Below, piece by piece: positions 8,008 to 16,659 of a stretch of DNA of 64,000 bases (its first letter is position 1; each line of letters opens with the position of its first letter). Made by a program: the position numbers and the translations under genes. Source of the stretch: Coriobacteriaceae bacterium EMTCatB1. Its GTDB lineage: Bacteria > Actinomycetota > Coriobacteriia > Anaerosomatales > Anaerosomataceae. Below the pieces are notes generated by a model. It was not told the origin of the DNA and ran no database searches. It saw nothing but the letters and a program-made list of their open reading frames with translations. Where the stretch lies: NCBI GenBank assembly GCA_001950395.1, contig BDLO01000001.1:1401979-1465978 (forward strand), read 5' to 3'.

Positions 8008-9023
8008 CTCGCGCTCGTCGACGGCGTCCAGAACCGCGGCACCGGCATGTCCGTGACCGTGAGCAGGCCGGGCGGTGCATCCACGATGAGAGGGATGTAG
8101 TTGCCGGTGCTCGCGTAGGTGCCCTTGCCGCCTGGCACCTCGGGTTCGTTGCGGACGTGGAGCTCCGGGTCGCCGAAGATGTGGATGTAGTCTCCCGTCG
8201 CCACGCCTTCTGCTTCCGGCCTGATCTGCTGCGGATGGACGAGCTCGATGCGGAGCACGTCGCCCTCGTACACCCGCCCCACGTGGCGGCACCCGGCGAC
8301 CTGCCCGGGCGACACGCGCACGTGCGGCGTGGATCGCTCGACTGACGAGACGATGGGCTCGCGCGTCTCTTCGACGCGGTCGATGTTCCAGCCGAGCGCG
8401 TCTGCAATCAGCCCGATCGACTCCGGGAACCCGATGTGCCCGACGATTCGGCCCTCGGCTACACCGCGCTCGAACTCCTCGACGGTCGTGCCGACGCCTT
8501 GGCTCGCCATGACGGTGGGGCCGAACGGCGAGAGATCGTTCACGCGCTCCGCGACGATGCGATCGACACGCAAGCACACCGAGGTGAGGGTGACGATCAG
8601 CGCGTCAAGCACGAAGCCGGGGTTGATGCCGCAGCCGAGCACGCTCACGCCGTGCTCCTCCGCGAGCGCGTCGATGCGCTGCGCCCAGTCCGCGTCGCTC
8701 GCCCACGGGTACGCCAGCTTCTCAGCGATGCACAAGACGTTGCAGCCCGCCTCGATCGCCGGCACGATCTGCCCTTCGACCTCGTAGAGGTTGCTCTGGG
8801 TGCACACGCAGACAACGTCGGGCCGCTTGGCAAGCACGGAGGCGGCGTCGGTGGTCATCTCGACGTCGCAGTCCCTGCCGAGGAGCTCGCCCACCGTCAT
8901 GCCGTCCTTGGCGGGGTTGGTGACGATGGCGCCGACGATCTCCACGTCCGAGGGCCGATCGAGCAGGTAGCCGAGCAGCCCCTGCCCCATCATGCCGGTG
9001 CCCCACACAGCGACCCTGATCAT
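8004..9023 (-). CDS. ord: 2,4-diaminopentanoate dehydrogenase
   Basis: A 339-residue dihydrodipicolinate-reductase-like oxidoreductase with an N-terminal Rossmann motif VWGTGMMGQGLLGYL. It oxidatively deaminates 2,4-diaminopentanoate to 2-amino-4-oxopentanoate with NAD(P)+. Family segments VLGCGINPGFVLD and HIGFPESIGLIADALGW are present. It is the first gene of ord-ortA-ortB. The upstream enzymes of the pathway (ornithine racemase Orr, D-ornithine aminomutase OraS/OraE) are not in the window, so the substrate may be made from elsewhere on the chromosome or by another route. Confidence 0.9.
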   Translation of the reverse strand: MIRVAVWGTGMMGQGLLGYLLDRPSDVEIVGAIVTNPAKDGMTVGELLGRDCDVEMTTDAASVLAKRPDVVCVCTQSNLYEVEGQIVPAIEAGCNVLCIAEKLAYPWASDADWAQRIDALAEEHGVSVLGCGINPGFVLDALIVTLTSVCLRVDRIVAERVNDLSPFGPTVMASQGVGTTVEEFERGVAEGRIVGHIGFPESIGLIADALGWNIDRVEETREPIVSSVERSTPHVRVSPGQVAGCRHVGRVYEGDVLRIELVHPQQIRPEAEGVATGDYIHIFGDPELHVRNEPEVPGGKGTYASTGNYIPLIVDAPPGLLTVTDMPVPRFWTPSTSAR

Positions 9024-9042
9024 GGCTGACCCCCTCTCGTCG

Positions 9043-9071
9043 TATGCAATACCCGTACGATGCTATGCAAT
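9043..9071. repeat. Direct repeat TATGCAAT x2 upstream of ord
   Basis: tatgcaat occurs at 9043-9050 and 9064-9071, 21 bp apart (two helical turns), in the 78 bp gap before ord. The spacing suits a dimeric regulator binding one face of the DNA. No recognised motif. Confidence 0.45.
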
Positions 9072-9101
9072 CACACGGGCAGCCGGGGCGCCAGCGCGCG
9101 T

Positions 9102-10487
9102 CTACCTGTTGCGCAGGATGGCGCGCGCCGCGTGGATTCCGCTCGCACTCGACTGCAGAAGCCCGCGCGTGACGCCCGCGCCGTCGCCGATTGCGTACAG
9201 ACCGGCTATCTGCGTCTGCAGGTCCGCGTCGAGCTCCAGGCGCGACGAGTAGAACTTCACTTCGACGCCATACAGCAAGGTGCCGTCAGAGGCGACCCCC
9301 GGCGCGAGCCGGTCCATCGCGTCCAAGAACTCGAGGATGTCGGCAAGGTGGCGATACGGCAGCACGAACGATAGGTCGCCCGGCGTGGCCGAGGGCATCG
9401 TCGGCTCGACGACAGACTGGGCGACGCGCTTCGCGGTCGAGCGGCGTCCGGCACGCAAGTCACCCAGGCGCTGGACGAGGATGCCGCCGCCGAGCAGGTT
9501 CGCAAGACGCGCGATCGACTGCCCGTAGGTGATGGGGTCGTTGAACGGGTGCGTGAAGGTCTGGCTCACGAGCACCGCGAAGTTCGTGTACGCGGTGCGC
9601 TCCTCCGCATACGAGTGGCCGTTCACCGTCACGATGTCCCCATACGATTCGGTGGTGACCTCCCCGTACGGGTTCATGCAAAATGTGCGGACTTGGTCGC
9701 CGAACCGCTTCGAGTAGTAGATGAGCTTCGCCTCGTACAGCGGCTCCGTGAGCGGCTCCATCACCGGCGCAGGCACCTCCACTCGCACACCGATGTCGAC
9801 CGCATTGCTCGCAAGCCCGATGCCTAGCTCGCGAGCCTGTGCCGCCAGCCAATCGGCGCCATCTCGCCCCGGAGCGAGCACCACCGTCTCCGCACGGAGC
9901 ACGCTGCCGTCAGCCAGCTCCACACCGGTCACGTGGCCGGACTGCACCAGCACCCGCGACGCCTCGACGTTCAGCCGTACGTCGACGCCCTGCTCGACGA
10001 GACGGTCGTGCATGGCCTGGAGCACAGCCGGCGAGCGGTCGGTCCCGATGTGACGCACCCGCATCGGGACGAGCCTCATCTCCGCGAGCGTAGCGGCGCG
10101 TATCAGCCGCTCGGCGGTCTCCTCGTCGGGACCGTGCACCTCTTCGGTTGCCCCGAACTCCACCCAGATGCGATCCGCATCGCCGAGCAGTCGTTCGAGC
10201 GCGTCGCGCCCCACGAAATCGCCCAGCCAGCCGCCGACCTCGGCAGAAAGCGTGAGCTTCCCGTCGGAGAACGCGCCGGCGCCGCCCCACCCGCTCATGA
10301 TGGCGCAGGTCTCGCAGCCAACGCAGTGCGTCTCGCGCGCGGGACACCGACGCTTCTCGATCGGCTTCCCACGGTCGACGATCGCGATGCGAGCGACGCG
10401 ACCTGAGCGCGCCAGTTCCAGTGCGGCGAAGATGCCAGCGGGGCCGGCTCCGACGATGACTGCGTCGTATCGCTCGGCTGCTGTCAC
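9102..10487 (-). CDS. FAD-dependent oxidoreductase (uncharacterised NAD(FAD)-dehydrogenase family)
   Basis: A 461-residue flavoprotein. The FAD-binding motif VIVGAGPAGIFAALELA starts near residue 10 and the C-terminal FAD-contact segment is GLYAIGDGAGVTRGLLQSS. A Cys cluster CPARETHCVGCETC near residue 50 is followed by MSGWGGAGAFSDGKL, the hallmark of this widely conserved but functionally unknown family. Start is a GTG with GGTGA about 5 nt upstream. It sits between dnaB and ord on the same strand; the 78 nt gap to ord with its own repeat suggests separate control. Confidence 0.85.
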   Translation of the reverse strand: MTAAERYDAVIVGAGPAGIFAALELARSGRVARIAIVDRGKPIEKRRCPARETHCVGCETCAIMSGWGGAGAFSDGKLTLSAEVGGWLGDFVGRDALERLLGDADRIWVEFGATEEVHGPDEETAERLIRAATLAEMRLVPMRVRHIGTDRSPAVLQAMHDRLVEQGVDVRLNVEASRVLVQSGHVTGVELADGSVLRAETVVLAPGRDGADWLAAQARELGIGLASNAVDIGVRVEVPAPVMEPLTEPLYEAKLIYYSKRFGDQVRTFCMNPYGEVTTESYGDIVTVNGHSYAEERTAYTNFAVLVSQTFTHPFNDPITYGQSIARLANLLGGGILVQRLGDLRAGRRSTAKRVAQSVVEPTMPSATPGDLSFVLPYRHLADILEFLDAMDRLAPGVASDGTLLYGVEVKFYSSRLELDADLQTQIAGLYAIGDGAGVTRGLLQSSASGIHAARAILRNR

Positions 10488-10508
10488 AACGTCACCCCCG
10501 AAGTGCGC

Positions 10509-11906
10509 TTACGGTTCGTGTTTCGCCAGCGGGACGAACTTCGTGTACCGGTCGAGGTACGAGACGCGGCACAACCCAGTCGGTCCGTTTCGGTGCTTCG
10601 CGACGATAATCTCCGCCTCTCCCTTCGGCGGGACGTCGTCGCGGCTGCGCGCATCGTCTTCGTCCGAGCCGCGCGGCATGGTGTCGCGGTGGATGAACAT
10701 CACGACGTCGGCATCCTGCTCGATCGCACCGGACTCCCGCAAGTCGGAAAGGACCGGGCGGCCCCTGCGCTGCTCCACGGCACGCGAGAGCTGCGACAGA
10801 GCGAGCACTGGGACGTCCAGCTCCTTAGCGAGGATCTTCAGACCCCGAGAGATGTCGGCCACGTCTTGCTGCCGGTTCTCGGAACGACGGTTCTGGGGCT
10901 GCATGAGCTGCAGGTAGTCCACGACGATCAGCCCGTCTTGCTTGTCGCGGAAGAGACGGCGCGCCTTCGCGCGGACCTCCACGATCGACGTCGAAGCCGT
11001 GTCGTCGACCCACAGCGGCATGTCGCCCAGCCGGCCCGCGGCATCCACGAGCGCCGGCCAATCGGAGTCGTTCAGGTAGCCGGTGCGCAGGCGGTGCGAA
11101 TCGACGCGCGCCTCGGCGCAGAGCAGCCGCTGGACCAGTTGCTCGGAGGACATCTCCAGGCTGAAGATCGCCACTGGATAGCCCTTGCGAGCAGCCTCCA
11201 CCGCGATGTTGAGCGCAAGCGCCGTCTTGCCCACAGACGGTCGCGCGGCGAGGATGATGAGGTCGCCCTTGTGAAGCCCGGCAAGGATCTTGTCGAGCTC
11301 AGGGAAGCCGGTCGGGACGCCCGTGACGTGCTCCTTGCGCTCCGCGAGGACCTCTATCTGCTCGAAGCTCGTCTTGAGCAAGTCCCGCATCGGCTTGAAG
11401 TTGCTCGACACGCGCTTCTTCGTCACGTCGAACAAGCGCTTCTCTGCGGCCTCGATCGCCTCGTCCAGATCGTCTCCGCGTTCGTAGCCGAGCGTGGCGA
11501 TGTCCGTGCCGGCACGAATGAGCTCGCGGAGCGTCGCTGTCCGCTTCACGATCTCGGCGTAGTGGGCGGCGTTGGAGTACATCGGCACGCGACCCACGAG
11601 CTCGATGAGGTACGGCTTGCCGCCGACGTCCTCGAGCCGCCCTGTGGACGCGAGTCGGTCGGCCACCGTTATCTGGTCCACGGCCTCGCCGCGGTTGTAG
11701 AGGTCCTGGATAGCACCGAAGATGACGCCATGGCGCGGCAGAGCGAAATCGGACGGCTCCACCGCGCTCAGCCCGACCTCGACCGCCTCGGACGACAAGA
11801 GCATCGCCCCGAGGAGCGACTGCTCCGCCTCCTCGTTGTACGGAGCCTCTCGCCCGCCGCGGTTCACGGGCGTCGGGTCGTCTCGCTCCTTCGCTGCACG
11901 CGCCAC
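10509..11906 (-). CDS. dnaB: Replicative DNA helicase DnaB
   Basis: A 465-residue hexameric replicative helicase. The N-terminal primase-binding domain (EAEQSLLGAMLLSSEAV) is followed by the RecA-like domain with Walker A ARPSVGKTALALN, Walker B LIVVDYLQLM, and the arginine-finger/sensor region. There is no intein. The GTG at 11906 is chosen because GGGGTGAG lies just upstream, 16 nt after the rplI stop; the family core begins about 20 residues later. It is the last gene of the rpsF-ssb-rpsR-DUF2232-rplI-dnaB series, an order common in Gram-positive bacteria. Confidence 0.97.
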   Translation of the reverse strand: MARAAKERDDPTPVNRGGREAPYNEEAEQSLLGAMLLSSEAVEVGLSAVEPSDFALPRHGVIFGAIQDLYNRGEAVDQITVADRLASTGRLEDVGGKPYLIELVGRVPMYSNAAHYAEIVKRTATLRELIRAGTDIATLGYERGDDLDEAIEAAEKRLFDVTKKRVSSNFKPMRDLLKTSFEQIEVLAERKEHVTGVPTGFPELDKILAGLHKGDLIILAARPSVGKTALALNIAVEAARKGYPVAIFSLEMSSEQLVQRLLCAEARVDSHRLRTGYLNDSDWPALVDAAGRLGDMPLWVDDTASTSIVEVRAKARRLFRDKQDGLIVVDYLQLMQPQNRRSENRQQDVADISRGLKILAKELDVPVLALSQLSRAVEQRRGRPVLSDLRESGAIEQDADVVMFIHRDTMPRGSDEDDARSRDDVPPKGEAEIIVAKHRNGPTGLCRVSYLDRYTKFVPLAKHEP

Positions 11907-11922
11907 GCGCTCACCCCAGCGT

Positions 11923-12474
11923 CTACTCGGCTGCCGCCTGCTCCTCGGTTGCGTCTTCGGCCTCGACAGCCGTCTCTTGATCGCTGCCAGGCGCAGCGGC
12001 GGCTTCTGCGATGGCCGCTGCGCCTTCTCCAGCACGCACCACGCGGACGACGACCTCGGCCTCGACGTCGGCGTACAAGTGCGCCGTGACCGGGTAGTCG
12101 CCCAAGGTCTTGATGTGCGTGTGCATGTCGAACTTCCTGCGGTCCAGATCGACGCCGAGCTGCGCGTTCATCGCCTCAGCGACCATGCCGGCAGTGACGG
12201 AACCGAACAGCTTGCCCTCGTCGCCCGCCTTCGCCTCCACGACGATCGTCTTGCCGGCGATGGCCGCGGCGACGCGCTCGGCCTCTGCTCGCCGCTCCGC
12301 CTCACGCTTCGCGATGTTGTGCTTGCGCGCCTCGAGCTGCTTGAGGTTGCCCGGCGTCGCCTCCACCGCCATCTTGCGCGGCAACAGGTAGTTGACCGCG
12401 AATCCGCGGGCGACCTCGATCACGTCGCCTTCGGACCCGCGACCCTTCAGATCAGTCAACAGGATGACCTTCAT
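11923..12474 (-). CDS. rplI: 50S ribosomal protein L9
   Basis: A 183-residue L9 with the signature GRGSEGDVIEVARGFAVNYLLP at the N-terminus, the long connecting helix, and the C-terminal RNA-binding domain (KLFGSVTAGMVAEAM). Typical L9 is about 150 residues; here an extra ~35-residue Ala/Glu-rich acidic tail is present, as seen in some actinobacteria. L9 binds 23S rRNA near the L1 stalk and helps maintain frame. Confidence 0.96.
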   Translation of the reverse strand: MKVILLTDLKGRGSEGDVIEVARGFAVNYLLPRKMAVEATPGNLKQLEARKHNIAKREAERRAEAERVAAAIAGKTIVVEAKAGDEGKLFGSVTAGMVAEAMNAQLGVDLDRRKFDMHTHIKTLGDYPVTAHLYADVEAEVVVRVVRAGEGAAAIAEAAAAPGSDQETAVEAEDATEEQAAAE

Positions 12475-12585
12475 CGTCTCTCCTACTCCGTCCCCATGGC
12501 CCGCATCATGGGCCGTGCGGCACATTACACTCTAGTGCTGCTCGAGCGCCTCCGCCACCAGTACGCGACGGATGCGCCGAGACTT

Positions 12586-13560
12586 TCAGCCGGACGGCTG
12601 GGTCGCGTCCGTTCGTCCATCCCGCGGCAGCCGCCTGAAGTTCAGCCAGACGTCCACCAGCCCCGTGAGGCTGACCAGCGGAAGGATCGCCTCGGTTATG
12701 GCGAGAGTCGCATACCCTAACGCTCGGCCTGCCCGAGACATCTTCGCTCGCTCGTACAGGCCCGCGAACACTGCCACGCCCTGCGCGAAGAGCACCCAGC
12801 GCATCGTGAGCAGCAGATTCTCGCCGATCACACCCAGCAACCCGTCGCGCCACCCGCGGCTGAACTTGTCGACCGCGATCAGCACCACCGCCACGATCAG
12901 CGGCCACACGGCGCGCGGATCGAGGTCGAACTCCGCGAGAGGCGGGACGCCTGCTACCTCCACGCCAATACGCCGAAGGACCACGACAGCGGCGCCCACC
13001 GAGCCGACAGCGGTCACGCCCGCGAGAAACGCCAGCACTGCGGGCAACACGCGCACCACTGCTTCCACGAGCTCGTCGACCTGGCGCTGCGCTTCCGCCG
13101 TGTCAGCGCTCGCACTGCGAGCGTCCAGCAAGCCCTGGCTCACTGCCTGCCGTGTGGTGGACCGGAACATGCTCGCCACATCCGTTCCTTGCGCGGCAGC
13201 CGCACCGACGACCGCGCCTCCCCACACGACAGCGACCAGCACGGCGATGCCGAGGACGACCGACTCGAACCGAGACCGCTTGAGCAGCGCGGCCGCCGCC
13301 GGACCAACGGCCAACAGCCAAAGCGTCACGTACAGCGGCCCAGTCGGGTCGACCACGAACGTCGCGGCGCCTGCCACCAACGACGCGATCACCGCCGCCA
13401 GCGGCCCCCGCCGAGCATGCAGCCAGGCGAGGCCAGCCGCCGCCACGGGAAGCCCGAGCGGCGGGAGCCCCAGGCTCGCGAATCCGCCAGCCACCACGGC
13501 GAGCGCCGCTGCGAAAGAGCGCGCCCGTCCTGGATCGCCGCTATCAGCGACGACGGCCAT
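12586..13560 (-). CDS. DUF2232 (YybS-like) integral membrane protein
   Basis: A 324-residue membrane protein with about eight hydrophobic segments. Its size, topology and position between rpsR and rplI match the DUF2232/YybS family, which lies there in many Gram-positive genomes and is of unknown function, possibly an S-component-like transporter. The ATG at 13560 lies inside the end of rpsR (17 nt overlap), so the two are probably translationally linked. The protein ends with an Arg-rich tail. Confidence 0.75.
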   Translation of the reverse strand: MAVVADSGDPGRARSFAAALAVVAGGFASLGLPPLGLPVAAAGLAWLHARRGPLAAVIASLVAGAATFVVDPTGPLYVTLWLLAVGPAAAALLKRSRFESVVLGIAVLVAVVWGGAVVGAAAAQGTDVASMFRSTTRQAVSQGLLDARSASADTAEAQRQVDELVEAVVRVLPAVLAFLAGVTAVGSVGAAVVVLRRIGVEVAGVPPLAEFDLDPRAVWPLIVAVVLIAVDKFSRGWRDGLLGVIGENLLLTMRWVLFAQGVAVFAGLYERAKMSRAGRALGYATLAITEAILPLVSLTGLVDVWLNFRRLPRDGRTDATQPSG

Positions 13561-13804
13561 CGACCCTTCCGCTCACGACCGGGACCGTGTACGGCACGAG
13601 CGCCATCTCACGGGCGCGCTTGATCGCCGTCGCCAGCTGGTGCTGGTGCTGGGCGCAGTTGCCGGACACGCGTCGCGGCTTGATCTTCCCGCGGTCGGTC
13701 ATGAACTTCTTGAGTGTGTTGACGTCCTTGTAGTCGATGTACTCGACCTTGTCCTTGCAGAACTGACAGTACTTCCGCTTGGGCTTACGAGCATAATCGC
13801 TCAC
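13544..13804 (-). CDS. rpsR: 30S ribosomal protein S18
   Basis: An 86-residue S18 with [17 protein letters not shown] (CxxC, the zinc-binding C+ form), then [17 protein letters not shown] and [19 protein letters not shown]. The GTG at 13804 has AAAGGAGG about 9 nt upstream. The C-terminus is about ten residues longer than usual and overlaps the start of the DUF2232 gene. S18 pairs with S6 on the 30S platform; their genes are in one operon here. Confidence 0.96.
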   Translation of the reverse strand: MSDYARKPKRKYCQFCKDKVEYIDYKDVNTLKKFMTDRGKIKPRRVSGNCAQHQHQLATAIKRAREMALVPYTVPVVSGRVDGRRR

Positions 13805-13894
13805 GTGTGCTGCCTCCTTTCGCACGGCTCCATACGAGCCGCTTGTGCGCCACGCCGGGGCGGGAGGGGCCCGCACCTCGGCTGGCATCCGTCC

Positions 13895-14302
13895 CTAGAA
13901 GGGGATCTCTTCTCCGTCGATGTCCTCCACCGGCATCGGCGCTTTCGCGGGCGACGCCGCGGAGCTTTCGTCGCGCGAGGAGAGGAACTCTATCTCCTCT
14001 GCCACGACCTCGAGCTTGCTTCGCTTGTCGCCATGCGGCGTCTCCCACTGGCTCCAGCGCAGACGGCCCTCGATGGCCACTTTCGTGCCCTTCTTCAGGT
14101 ACCGGCTCAGCGCATCAGCGCGCGTGCCGAAGAGCGTGACGTCGATGAAGTTCGGTACGTCCTCCCACTCGCCAGTGCTCGGGTTCTTGCGGCGGTCGTT
14201 CACCGCCACACCGAGCTTGAGCACGCTCATGCCTCCGGACGTCGCCCGAAGCTCTGGATCGCGCGTGAGATTGCCTGAGATGACGACTCTGTTGATGCTC
14301 AT
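13895..14302 (-). CDS. ssb: Single-stranded DNA-binding protein
   Basis: A 135-residue SSB: N-terminal OB fold (INRVVISGNLTRDPELR, FIDVTLFGTRADALSRYLKKG), a short linker, and the acidic partner-binding tip DIDGEEIPF. The linker is short compared with the long glycine-rich linkers of many actinobacteria. It protects single-stranded DNA and recruits replication and repair proteins through its tip. It lies between rpsF and rpsR in the classic order. Confidence 0.97.
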   Translation of the reverse strand: MSINRVVISGNLTRDPELRATSGGMSVLKLGVAVNDRRKNPSTGEWEDVPNFIDVTLFGTRADALSRYLKKGTKVAIEGRLRWSQWETPHGDKRSKLEVVAEEIEFLSSRDESSAASPAKAPMPVEDIDGEEIPF

Positions 14303-14356
14303 GTGTTCCCACCTCGTTCGTGCGGCGCAAAGCCGCTTCTGGTCCGCTCCCGACCG

Positions 14357-14650
14357 TCAGTCGAGGTCGTCGCGACGGATGATCTTGAAGCGGACGACCG
14401 GATCCGTGATCTTCAGGACGCGGTCGAGCTCGGCCACTGTGGGTGCGTCGGCGTGGAACATGAGCACGTGGTAGTCGGCCTCGGCGAGGCCCGCGATCTC
14501 GTACGCGAGCTTCCGCTTGCCCCACGCGTCCTCGGAATCGACGACGCCGCCGTCGGCGGTGATGACCCCGCGGACCTTGCTCAAGAGCGCCTCGCGACCA
14601 TCGTCGTCGAGCGAGGGGTCGATGATGAGCATGACTTCGTACGCCTTCAT
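14357..14650 (-). CDS. rpsF: 30S ribosomal protein S6
   Basis: A 97-residue S6 with the YEVMLIIDPSLDDDGREALL start and WGKRKLAYEIAGLAEADYHVLMF core. GAGGAGGTGAACGA precedes the ATG. It is the first gene of the operon; the promoter and a GC-rich hairpin lie in the 68 nt leader. Confidence 0.97.
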   Translation of the reverse strand: MKAYEVMLIIDPSLDDDGREALLSKVRGVITADGGVVDSEDAWGKRKLAYEIAGLAEADYHVLMFHADAPTVAELDRVLKITDPVVRFKIIRRDDLD

Positions 14651-14676
14651 TCGTTCACCTCCTCTGGGCTAGACGG

Positions 14677-14705
14677 CCCCGGGACTCGAAGGCGTCAGCC
14701 CGGGG
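14677..14705 (-). promoter_or_regulatory. Hairpin in rpsF leader
   Basis: ccccggg (14677-14683) and cccgggg (14699-14705) form a perfect 7 bp stem in the 5' untranslated region of rpsF. rpsF leaders in many bacteria carry an S6:S18-binding autoregulatory RNA; the position fits, but I could not match its conserved loop with certainty. Confidence 0.4.
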
Positions 14706-14724
14706 CAGGAAATGAAGCCCCCGC

Positions 14725-14753
14725 AGTGTATCAGAGTCCCGCCGCGTCCACAA
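14725..14753 (-). promoter_or_regulatory. Promoter of rpsF operon
   Basis: -35 TTGTGG (14748-14753), 17 bp spacer, -10 TACACT (14725-14730), minus strand; start predicted near 14718. Confidence 0.6.
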
Positions 14754-14792
14754 TTCCAATACCCCTCGGCTCTGACACGCTGCGCTTTCCCC

Positions 14793-15740
14793 CTAACCGA
14801 TCCTCTGTGCTATCGCCGCCCACCGTCTGGTGACGCCTGCTGCACCGAGCACGAGCGCTCCGAGCGCGCCCGATACCCACAGATCCGGCATCGGGATCTG
14901 CGGCGCCGTGCCGCCCGAAGCGAGGGCTGGCTGCTCCGTGCCGGACACCGCCACGACCTTCGGGCCGCACCTGACAGCCGCGCTCGCCCGCCGCATCGCC
15001 TGGGTTGCCCGGAAGATGCCGTCCCGCAGGTCACCGGCACGGACGCTCGGAAGAGAGACGGCGGCTGACTTCGGCACGCCCGCTCGTACGTCTGCCGGCG
15101 AGCTGCACACGCCCGCGGCCTCGCTGCGCCAGGCGCTCGCCCCGGACCGGACTGCGGCCTGGCTCGCACCTGCCGCTGCGCCGGCCGGTTGCACGTCTCC
15201 CGCTGCTTCCAGAGGCTGCTTCTCGCGTGGCTCGGCAAGCGTTGCGGCTCCCTCTTCGACCCCTGCGGCCAAGAGCGGCTCCGGATCCACGTATCGTCCA
15301 GCGACCCTGACGCTCACATGCACGTGAGGCCACTTCGAGGACGCATCGCCTCGTGCCGCGAGCTCGCCGAGGGTCTCACCTGACGTCACGTCGGCTCCTG
15401 CGGTGACCCAGACCTCTCGCAGCGGCATGACTGTCACGAGCGCACCGTCGGACGCCTCCACGGTGACGGCCACGCACCGGCCACCGTCGTCGGCTGGAAC
15501 CAGGCCAGCGAATCGCACGCGCCCCGAGCACGGCGCGACGACCACGTCGCCTTCAGCCCCTCGGATGTCGAGCCCGCGATGCGTGCACCGGACGCCGGCC
15601 GCGACGTAGTCCTGCCCGAACCGCAGGAGCACGTCGCCTGGAGCCGGCTTGGTCAGCGGCTCTCCCGCCCATGCGGAGACAGGCGCGACCAACGCCACGA
15701 GAATGAGAGCGACAGCCGCTCTGAACGAGAAACCCCCCAT
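14793..15740 (-). CDS. Secreted M23-family (LytM/peptidoglycan) metallopeptidase
   Basis: A 315-residue exported protein. A signal peptide (residues ~1-25, ending SAWAG) is followed by an M23 domain with the zinc motifs THRGLDIRG (HxxxD) and WPHVHVSV (HxH). After residue ~165 comes an Ala-rich region of low complexity with several single Cys and a C-terminal hydrophobic stretch with Arg residues (LWVSGALGALVLGAAGVTRRW), suggesting membrane anchoring. It probably cuts peptidoglycan cross-links. It is a lone gene between rpsF and the tRNA. Confidence 0.85.
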   Translation of the reverse strand: MGGFSFRAAVALILVALVAPVSAWAGEPLTKPAPGDVLLRFGQDYVAAGVRCTHRGLDIRGAEGDVVVAPCSGRVRFAGLVPADDGGRCVAVTVEASDGALVTVMPLREVWVTAGADVTSGETLGELAARGDASSKWPHVHVSVRVAGRYVDPEPLLAAGVEEGAATLAEPREKQPLEAAGDVQPAGAAAGASQAAVRSGASAWRSEAAGVCSSPADVRAGVPKSAAVSLPSVRAGDLRDGIFRATQAMRRASAAVRCGPKVVAVSGTEQPALASGGTAPQIPMPDLWVSGALGALVLGAAGVTRRWAAIAQRIG

Positions 15741-15880
15741 CGCGCACCTCCGCCGCTAGGTCGCCGCGGAGACGGGAGAGAGGGGCGACACGAACACGTG
15801 TTCGCATGATAGCGTTGAGGCAGCGCTCGCGCAAGTGGGGACCGACGGACGGCAGCACGCGATGACGAGCGGCACGAGAA

Positions 15881-15900
15881 CGGCCGCCCGAAGGCGGCCG
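15881..15900 (-). terminator. Terminator hairpin after tRNA-Gly
   Basis: Perfect 8 bp stem with a 4-nt loop; on the minus strand the loop is TTCG and the hairpin is followed by TTCTCGT. It lies 10 nt beyond the tRNA 3' end. Confidence 0.65.
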
Positions 15901-15910
15901 GTCGTGGCGC

Positions 15911-15986
15911 TGGAGCGGGCGACGGGTCTCGAACCCGCGGCCTAGAGCTTGGGAAGCTCTCGCTCTACCAACTGAGCTACGCCCGC
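15911..15986 (-). tRNA. tRNA-Gly(CCC)
   Basis: On the minus strand the 76-nt cloverleaf is complete: acceptor arm GCGGGCG/CGCCCGC, D arm GTAGCTCAGTTGGTAGAGC, anticodon stem AGAGC/GCTCT with loop TTCCCAA (anticodon CCC), T arm with GGTTCGAACCC, discriminator T and encoded CCA. It decodes GGG. It stands alone with its own promoter and terminator. Confidence 0.95.
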
Positions 15987-16001
15987 GTCTGGCACCCGCG
16001 T

Positions 16002-16030
16002 ATTCTACGGCACCGGGCCGCGCCTCGCAA
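16002..16030 (-). promoter_or_regulatory. Promoter of tRNA-Gly
   Basis: -35 TTGCGA (16025-16030), 17 bp spacer, -10 TAGAAT (16002-16007); predicted start about 8 nt before the mature tRNA. Confidence 0.65.
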
Positions 16031-16050
16031 CGAGCACGCTGCCGCCGACT

Positions 16051-16542
16051 CTACAGCAGCCTCGCGAGGACCACCACGTCGACGGGCGCGCCATCTCGCC
16101 TGATCGCGGAGCGCAGCACGCCCTCTCGCTCGAACCCGAGGCGCTCGTACAGGGCGATCGCGCGCGAGTTGCTCGCCCACGCGCGTGCCTCGACGCGTTC
16201 AATCCCGTGCGCGGGCGCCCACGCGAGGAGCGCTTCGATGAGCGCGGTGCCGATGCCGCGCCCGCGCCAACCGCGCCGGACGCTCACGCCGAACACACCC
16301 GCATGCCGGTCTTCCACAAGCGTGCCGCCGACGAAATCGAGGAGCCCTACCGCGACGCCGCTCTCCTCGGCCACCAGCAGCGTGGAGTTCTCGGGCTCGA
16401 TGCGGCTGCTGATGAAGGCGATCTCCTCCTCGAGGCTCGGCGCCGATCGCGAGAAGATTCCGGGCAGCCCCTCGGCGAAGAGCTCTGCGGCGTACTCCGC
16501 GAGCGCCGCCGCGTCCTCGACCGTCGCCTCTCGGATGATCAC
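16051..16542 (-). CDS. GNAT-family N-acetyltransferase
   Basis: A 163-residue acetyl-CoA-dependent transferase with VIIREATVEDAAAL at the start, the acetyl-CoA pyrophosphate loop VRRGWRGRGIGTALIEALL (R/Q-x-x-G-x-G/A) and NSRAIALYERLGFEREG near the C-terminus, as in RimI/PhnO-like enzymes. Start is the GTG at 16542 with AAAGGGGAA just upstream; an earlier ATG at 16620 lacks a ribosome site. The substrate is unknown. Confidence 0.85.
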   Translation of the reverse strand: MIIREATVEDAAALAEYAAELFAEGLPGIFSRSAPSLEEEIAFISSRIEPENSTLLVAEESGVAVGLLDFVGGTLVEDRHAGVFGVSVRRGWRGRGIGTALIEALLAWAPAHGIERVEARAWASNSRAIALYERLGFEREGVLRSAIRRDGAPVDVVVLARLL

Positions 16543-16586
16543 GGGTTCCCCTTTCGTCGTGACTCGCGCGCTTGGCCGCTTTCCTC

Positions 16587-16606
16587 TGGACACGATAGCG
16601 TGTCCA
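16587..16606. promoter_or_regulatory. 20 bp inverted repeat between GNAT and sdpR
   Basis: TGGACACG-ATAG-CGTGTCCA is a perfect 8+8 bp inverted repeat in the divergent promoter region. It is a good operator candidate, for SdpR or a regulator of the GNAT gene. Confidence 0.55.
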
Positions 16607-16659
16607 TGATATTTAGACATTTGACAAAACTTCTAATCTAACGACCTGAAGCGAGCCTG

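Noticed and set aside
16621-16649. TTGACA as a full promoter for sdpR
   Set aside because: The -35 is perfect but no acceptable -10 is found 16-18 bp downstream; kept only as a remark.
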